64,000 nt of DNA from Myxococcus stipitatus DSM 14675 (GTDB lineage: Bacteria; Myxococcota; Myxococcia; Myxococcales; Myxococcaceae). Location: assembly GCF_000331735.1 (NCBI RefSeq), contig NC_020126.1, positions 9,799,501-9,863,500 on the forward strand, read 5' to 3'. The notes under the pieces are model-generated. The model searched no databases, was not told where the DNA came from, and was given only the letters and a program-made list of their open reading frames with translations. The position numbers were made by a program, and so were the translations under genes. Positions 60,283 through 64,000 of this stretch are shown piece after piece; positions within the stretch are counted from its first letter, which is position 1, and each line of letters starts with the position of its first letter.

Positions 60283-61578
60283 ATGCGCGGACTGCTCCCT
60301 CCCTTGTCCCTCCTCGCGCTGCTCGGTGCTGGCTGCGACCGCATGCCGGAGGACCCCGTCTTCGTCTACGGCAACCTCCAGCACCTGGATGGCTCGCCGT
60401 ACGCCCACGTGCCGGTGGCGCTGGAGCGCAAGGCGTACTCCCGCTCCCCCTACGGGCCTCCGCCCTCCGCGCCCGAGACCTTCACGCCCTACGCGGAGTT
60501 CCAGAGCGACCAGCGCGGGGACTACGTGCTGGAGGTCCTCTCGGGCGAGACGACCCGCGACAATATCGATGGCTTCACCGAGTACCGCTTCCGGGTCGCC
60601 GCGCCCCTGGAGCAGGGACACGGTGTCTACACGTCGTTTCAGTTCTGGGATGACGCGGAGGTGCCTCCACTGCGGCCCTGGGAGCCTCGGCTGGTGGTGG
60701 CCTCGGGACAGGAGGGGCCGGTGCTGAGCTTCGCCAAGGCGCCGCCTCCGCCCGCGAAGCCCTACTCCGCGAAGCTGCCCCAGATTCTCCTCCCCGGGAG
60801 TCCAGAGGTGCAGGAGGTCGACTCGCTCCCGCCCTATCCGGTGGTGCAACTCTCGGGAGCGGATGGGCTGGTCTGGGAGACACACGACCCCGCCTCGCCC
60901 TGGCAGCCCAATCCCTATCAACTGGAGGACTTTCCGGGCGTCGCGGCGCAGGTTCGCGCCGTGTCGATGGGCACCTGGATGTTCGAGCCGCTGGGCGGCA
61001 GCGACAGCAGCGTGGCCTTCCGCGTGGAGTGGCGAGGGCCACGAGAGGCCATCCCCTCCGGTGCCGTGCGCCCCGTCAGCCGAGGCGCCGTGTGCTACCC
61101 GTCGCCGGGCGAGGGGCCGTGTCCGTACACGGATGGCTCGCTGCGCTCCGTGCAGACGAAGCCGGAGTCGCGCGACTCGGGCGTGAGCGAGGTGGTGGTC
61201 TCCTGGGAGGACTCCGTGCGGCCTCGGCGCATCGTCCTGCGCAACCTGGAGGTCGTGCTGGGTTACGACCCTTCCATCCATGTGCTGCTGGAAGGCAGCA
61301 TGGATGGCTTCACCTGGTCGCCGCTCGCGGACGTGCTCCACCAGAACTTCGACCCCAAGTCCCTCTTCGGCATCTTCGTGAACATCGCCCTCGATGGGAC
61401 GGAAGGTGACAGCCCCTACGGAGACGCGCCGCTGGACGTGCTCCACAGGGCGCGCTTCTTCGACGTGCCGCTCGCGGGTGAGGCCCCCGTCCGCCACGTC
61501 CGGCTGCGGGTGCAGTCGCAGGACAAGAGCCGGACGCTCCCCGTCTTCGCGCTCGCGGAGCTGTCCGTGTTCGAGTGA
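60283..61578 (+). CDS. Lipoprotein partner of the TonB-dependent receptor
   Basis: A 431-residue lipoprotein with signal ending in LLGAGC. It has beta-sandwich character (NLQHLDGSPYAHVPVALERKAY, QSDQRGDYVLEVL) resembling a carboxypeptidase-regulatory-like start, and later FVNIALDGTEGDSP and RHVRLRVQSQDKSRTLPVFALAELSVFE, reminiscent of discoidin-like domains. It starts one base after the receptor stop, so it almost certainly functions with it, as SusD-like or other surface-binding partners do, but it is not SusD-like by sequence. Confidence 0.75.
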   Translation: MRGLLPPLSLLALLGAGCDRMPEDPVFVYGNLQHLDGSPYAHVPVALERKAYSRSPYGPPPSAPETFTPYAEFQSDQRGDYVLEVLSGETTRDNIDGFTEYRFRVAAPLEQGHGVYTSFQFWDDAEVPPLRPWEPRLVVASGQEGPVLSFAKAPPPPAKPYSAKLPQILLPGSPEVQEVDSLPPYPVVQLSGADGLVWETHDPASPWQPNPYQLEDFPGVAAQVRAVSMGTWMFEPLGGSDSSVAFRVEWRGPREAIPSGAVRPVSRGAVCYPSPGEGPCPYTDGSLRSVQTKPESRDSGVSEVVVSWEDSVRPRRIVLRNLEVVLGYDPSIHVLLEGSMDGFTWSPLADVLHQNFDPKSLFGIFVNIALDGTEGDSPYGDAPLDVLHRARFFDVPLAGEAPVRHVRLRVQSQDKSRTLPVFALAELSVFE

Positions 61579-61706
61579 CGCGCGAGGGGGCTCCTCAATC
61601 GCCCCAGGGTGCAGGTTGCTCCCTGGGGGACATGTGCGGACGTTCCGCGAGGAAGTCCACGGTGTCTTGAAGGAGCAGACCCTTGCCGACGAGTCCCTCG
61701 AAGAAG

Positions 61707-62255
61707 ATGTCGCTGCTGACGGAGCCCGAAGCCCGGCTCGTGCTGTCCAGCTCGCCTCGCAACGTGGTGGAGTTGTCCACCCGCGACCTGCGCGGCCGCA
61801 TCCTGCGCGCGCGCAAGTTGATGCGGAAGTACCAGGACACCGCGAGGCGCCAGCGGAGAGAGGCCCTGCGCAAGCGCACGCCGACCCGCTCCCGTCGCGC
61901 GGAGGGCAACGCGAACACGGTGCGCAAGGCGCTGTACTTCCAGCAGGCGCTGTCCCGGTTCGAGAAGCGCCTGGCCCTGATGGAGCGCCAGGAGGCTCGG
62001 GCCGCGGCGCTCGCCAAGCGGAAGATGGCGAAGCCTCGCCGGGCGCTGCGGACGAAGCGTGCCGCCACGGGTCGCAAGCCCGTGCGCAGGACGCGGACAG
62101 CGGGGAAGATGGCGACGGCCTCCCAGCGGAGCATGAAGGCACAGCGCCGCAAGGGCGGTGCGCGCAAGCAGCAGGGCTTCGGCGCGGTGCGACGCACCTC
62201 CCATGTCGTCGCTCGCAACCGTCGGACCCAGGCGCGCAAGGACTCTCGGCGCTGA
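61707..62255 (+). CDS. Very basic, histone-H1-like protein
   Basis: About 182 residues, extremely rich in Lys and Arg, with few acidic residues. The C-terminal half (AKRKMAKPRRALRTKRAATGRKPVRRTRTAGKMATASQR) resembles Ala/Lys-rich histone H1-like or DNA-binding tails found in myxobacteria. The N-terminal third contains helical RDLRGRILRARKLMRKYQDTARRQRREAL. ATG 61707 is preferred; TTG 61683 would add eight residues. Probably binds nucleic acid nonspecifically; unproven. Confidence 0.65.
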   Translation: MSLLTEPEARLVLSSSPRNVVELSTRDLRGRILRARKLMRKYQDTARRQRREALRKRTPTRSRRAEGNANTVRKALYFQQALSRFEKRLALMERQEARAAALAKRKMAKPRRALRTKRAATGRKPVRRTRTAGKMATASQRSMKAQRRKGGARKQQGFGAVRRTSHVVARNRRTQARKDSRR

Positions 62256-62422
62256 CGGCGCGTGGCCTGGTGACAAGGTGGGTCGTGACACCTGTCTCCC
62301 CGCGCGGAGGAGCCCCGCTTCGGCCGTCCTCGAACATCGCGCGCGAGCCCGCGCATCAGTGCTCCGCGTCCATGAGCACAGGCCTCCTGCTCGAGCGCGA
62401 CCTCCTCACGCAGGGGCCTTGC

Positions 62423-64000
62423 TCAAGCCCGCTTCGTGCGCGTCAGTGCGAGGAGCCCGGCGAGCACCAGCATCAGCCACACCGCCATCGCACCGGGCCC
62501 TGTTGCGTTGCAGCCACCGCCACCACCACCGACCAGGGGCTGCTCCACCGGACCGGCATCTGGCTCGCCAGGGCCCGCGTCGTGACCAGCGTCCACGGGC
62601 CCGGCATCGGGCTCCCCTGGGCCCGCATCGGGCGGCTTCGACAGCGTGCTCTCGTCCAGGTACGCGCCACACGCGGGGTCCGCCGCACCGTCCGCGCGAT
62701 GCGCCAGCGCCAGCGCATAGGCCCCGGCGCCGAAGCCCACCATGGGCGCGTTGAACTTGTACGCGCCGCTCTGCTCGTCATAGGTCTCCGCCACCGCGAG
62801 GTAGTTCTTCAGCGACTGGTCGGTCACCCACTTCAGCACGCGGTCCGCGCGCGCCGGGTCTCCCGCCATCCGCTTCACCATCGCGCCTCGCAGGCTGACG
62901 ATGACCCACTCCGCGCTGTCGTACTCGCTCCCCCACGGGCTCATGTCCGCCCAGCCCATGTGGTCGTAGCGATCATCGTTCCGAACCCATCCCGCCCCCG
63001 CGGGTGACAACAGACGCAGGTCGAGTCCTCGAATCGTCTCACGCGCAATCTTCCCCGCCGGGTCGAACAGGCCCATGGCGAACGCGTCGAACACCGCCGT
63101 GTCCCAGTAGCCGCGTCCGGACCGCAGCTCCTCCAGGTTGGAGGCCAGCGCGAATTGGTGGTCCGTGAGCTTCTCCGCCATCGCGCGGCGGATGGACTCA
63201 CCGGCGGCGCGGTAGCGAGTCGCTCGCGCGGAGTCCCCCACGCGCTCGGCGAGCACCGCCGCGTCGCACAGGCCCCGCGCCGCCGTCAGACTCGTGTACG
63301 CCCACGCGCGCTGACGCCCGTTCCAGTGGGTCTCCCAGATGGACGAGTCCGGACGGATGAGTCCTGTCTCCGGGTCGATGAGCGCCACCAGCGCATCCGC
63401 GACCTTCGTCGAGACGGTGGGCCAGGTCTGGTTCACCAGCGAGAGGTCGCCCGTGGTGCGCTCGTAGTGCCGCAGCGCCCAGAGGAACAGGCCGAAGCCA
63501 TCGAACTCCAGGTTCGGTCCCGCCTCGTTGAAGTCCGTCTCCTCCACGCCGAAGCCGTGGTAGCGCGTGAGGGTGATGAGGTACGGCGGCATGCGGTAGG
63601 GCTGGAGCTCGCGCCAGTGCTGGAAGCGGCCGCTGTCCGCGTTCAGGTAGTACGACAGGGCCTCGCGGGCCTCGCTCCGCATGCCCAGCGTGGCCATCGC
63701 CGCCGCCGCGTAGGCGCCGTCTCGAATCCACGCATAGGTCCATTGGCCTGGAGGAAGGCTGGCCAGCACCGCGCCCTTGCCCGCGTGCTTCACGATGCCC
63801 GGCAGCGCGGCGGGTGCGCCATTCGGCGCCTTGAAGCGCGTCAGGCGCGGCTCTCCATCGCGGCCCAAGGACTCACGCAGGAAGGTCTCTGATTCGCGCA
63901 CCTGCGCCATGTGCAGCACCACGGCGGAGTGGCGCACGAGCGTCTCTTCGTTCGCCGCGGCGCCCGAGGGGACTTTCACCGTGTCCGTCTGGAAGGAGGC
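62423..64000 (-). CDS. GH15 glucoamylase-like enzyme with MYXO-CTERM tail, 5' end outside window
   Basis: The frame runs past the window end, so the N-terminus is missing; 525 residues are visible. Glycoside hydrolase family 15 landmarks are QWTYAWIRDGAYAAAAM, HWRELQPYRMPPYL, NEAGPNLEFDGFGLFLWAL, SSIWETHWNGRQRAWAYTS (likely catalytic acid region) and WGSEYDSAEWV. After the (alpha/alpha)6 barrel comes a Pro/Asp/Ala/Gly-rich linker and GGGGGGCNATGPGAMAVWLMLVLAGLLALTRTKR, a MYXO-CTERM surface anchor. The family hydrolyses alpha-1,4-glucosidic or related bonds. Substrate is not determined. Confidence 0.88.
   Translation of the reverse strand, partial: ASFQTDTVKVPSGAAANEETLVRHSAVVLHMAQVRESETFLRESLGRDGEPRLTRFKAPNGAPAALPGIVKHAGKGAVLASLPPGQWTYAWIRDGAYAAAAMATLGMRSEAREALSYYLNADSGRFQHWRELQPYRMPPYLITLTRYHGFGVEETDFNEAGPNLEFDGFGLFLWALRHYERTTGDLSLVNQTWPTVSTKVADALVALIDPETGLIRPDSSIWETHWNGRQRAWAYTSLTAARGLCDAAVLAERVGDSARATRYRAAGESIRRAMAEKLTDHQFALASNLEELRSGRGYWDTAVFDAFAMGLFDPAGKIARETIRGLDLRLLSPAGAGWVRNDDRYDHMGWADMSPWGSEYDSAEWVIVSLRGAMVKRMAGDPARADRVLKWVTDQSLKNYLAVAETYDEQSGAYKFNAPMVGFGAGAYALALAHRADGAADPACGAYLDESTLSKPPDAGPGEPDAGPVDAGHDAGPGEPDAGPVEQPLVGGGGGGCNATGPGAMAVWLMLVLAGLLALTRTKRA

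Overview
The window is about 64 kb of very GC-rich DNA and almost certainly comes from a fruiting myxobacterium (Myxococcota, Cystobacterineae; Myxococcus, Corallococcus or a close relative). The evidence is a four-repeat hemagglutinin of exactly the MBHA length (267 aa), a SitA/SitI-type lipoprotein toxin and immunity pair with the double-CxxCG immunity family, MYXO-CTERM-like tails on two secreted enzymes, many lipoproteins with Asp-Ala-Gly-rich linkers, and a 1,937-residue Ser/Thr kinase-AAA-GAF-histidine kinase. I saw no rRNA, tRNA, CRISPR array, insertion sequence or phage gene. Most gaps are short, and many neighbours overlap by 1-4 bases (ATGA or TGATG).

Layout. 0-5.3 kb: end of an ABC permease, a MocR-type regulator divergent from a DUF2917 gene across a perfect 11-bp inverted repeat, a degenerate Lgt paralogue, two small exported proteins and the MBHA lectin. 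5.5-8.2 kb: SitA-like toxin lipoprotein and double-CxxCG immunity protein, then a small HTH protein translationally coupled to methionine aminopeptidase. 8.4-15 kb: small unknowns, a GNAT, a zinc-finger protein, a purine 5'-nucleotidase and a DUF1361 membrane protein. 15.1-18.7 kb: two tandem paralogues resembling only the N-terminal half of GyrB with ATP-binding residues lost, next to an exported trypsin-like protease; the duplicated unit carries a fragment of the protease 3' end. 18.9-24.4 kb: XRE regulator overlapping a DUF6438-like lipoprotein, an HD phosphohydrolase overlapping a GNAT, and a tightly overlapped three-gene set (Cys-rich exported protein, membrane-anchored protein, multi-pass membrane protein).

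24.4-41.4 kb is rich in exported proteins: lipoproteins, CheR, an M3 peptidase, an R3H/SpoIIIAA-like ATPase, a DUF1592/DUF1552 pair with a haem motif, two tandem CAP proteins, a dienelactone-hydrolase-like lipoprotein, an FKBP isomerase, and a beta-helix plus diheme cytochrome pair ending in a strong intrinsic terminator. 41.5-45.2 kb is a compact ferric-iron-type ABC importer. 45.3-55.8 kb holds a Cys-rich lipoprotein, VOC protein, MATE transporter, double hexapeptide-repeat protein, the giant kinase, a STAS-like protein and PncC. 55.9-64 kb has a 3.3-copy 44-bp tandem repeat, a bacterial GRAS-family protein, a TonB-dependent receptor with a built-in TonB C-terminal-like domain and its lipoprotein partner, a very basic protein, and a GH15 glucoamylase-like enzyme that runs off the window.

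The best candidates for undescribed biology are the tandem GyrB-like pseudo-ATPases, the bacterial GRAS protein with the adjacent palindromic repeats, the Cys-rich three-gene membrane set, the catalytically stripped Lgt paralogue, and the TonB-domain/receptor fusion. All functions are inferred by reading the sequence; no database search was run.
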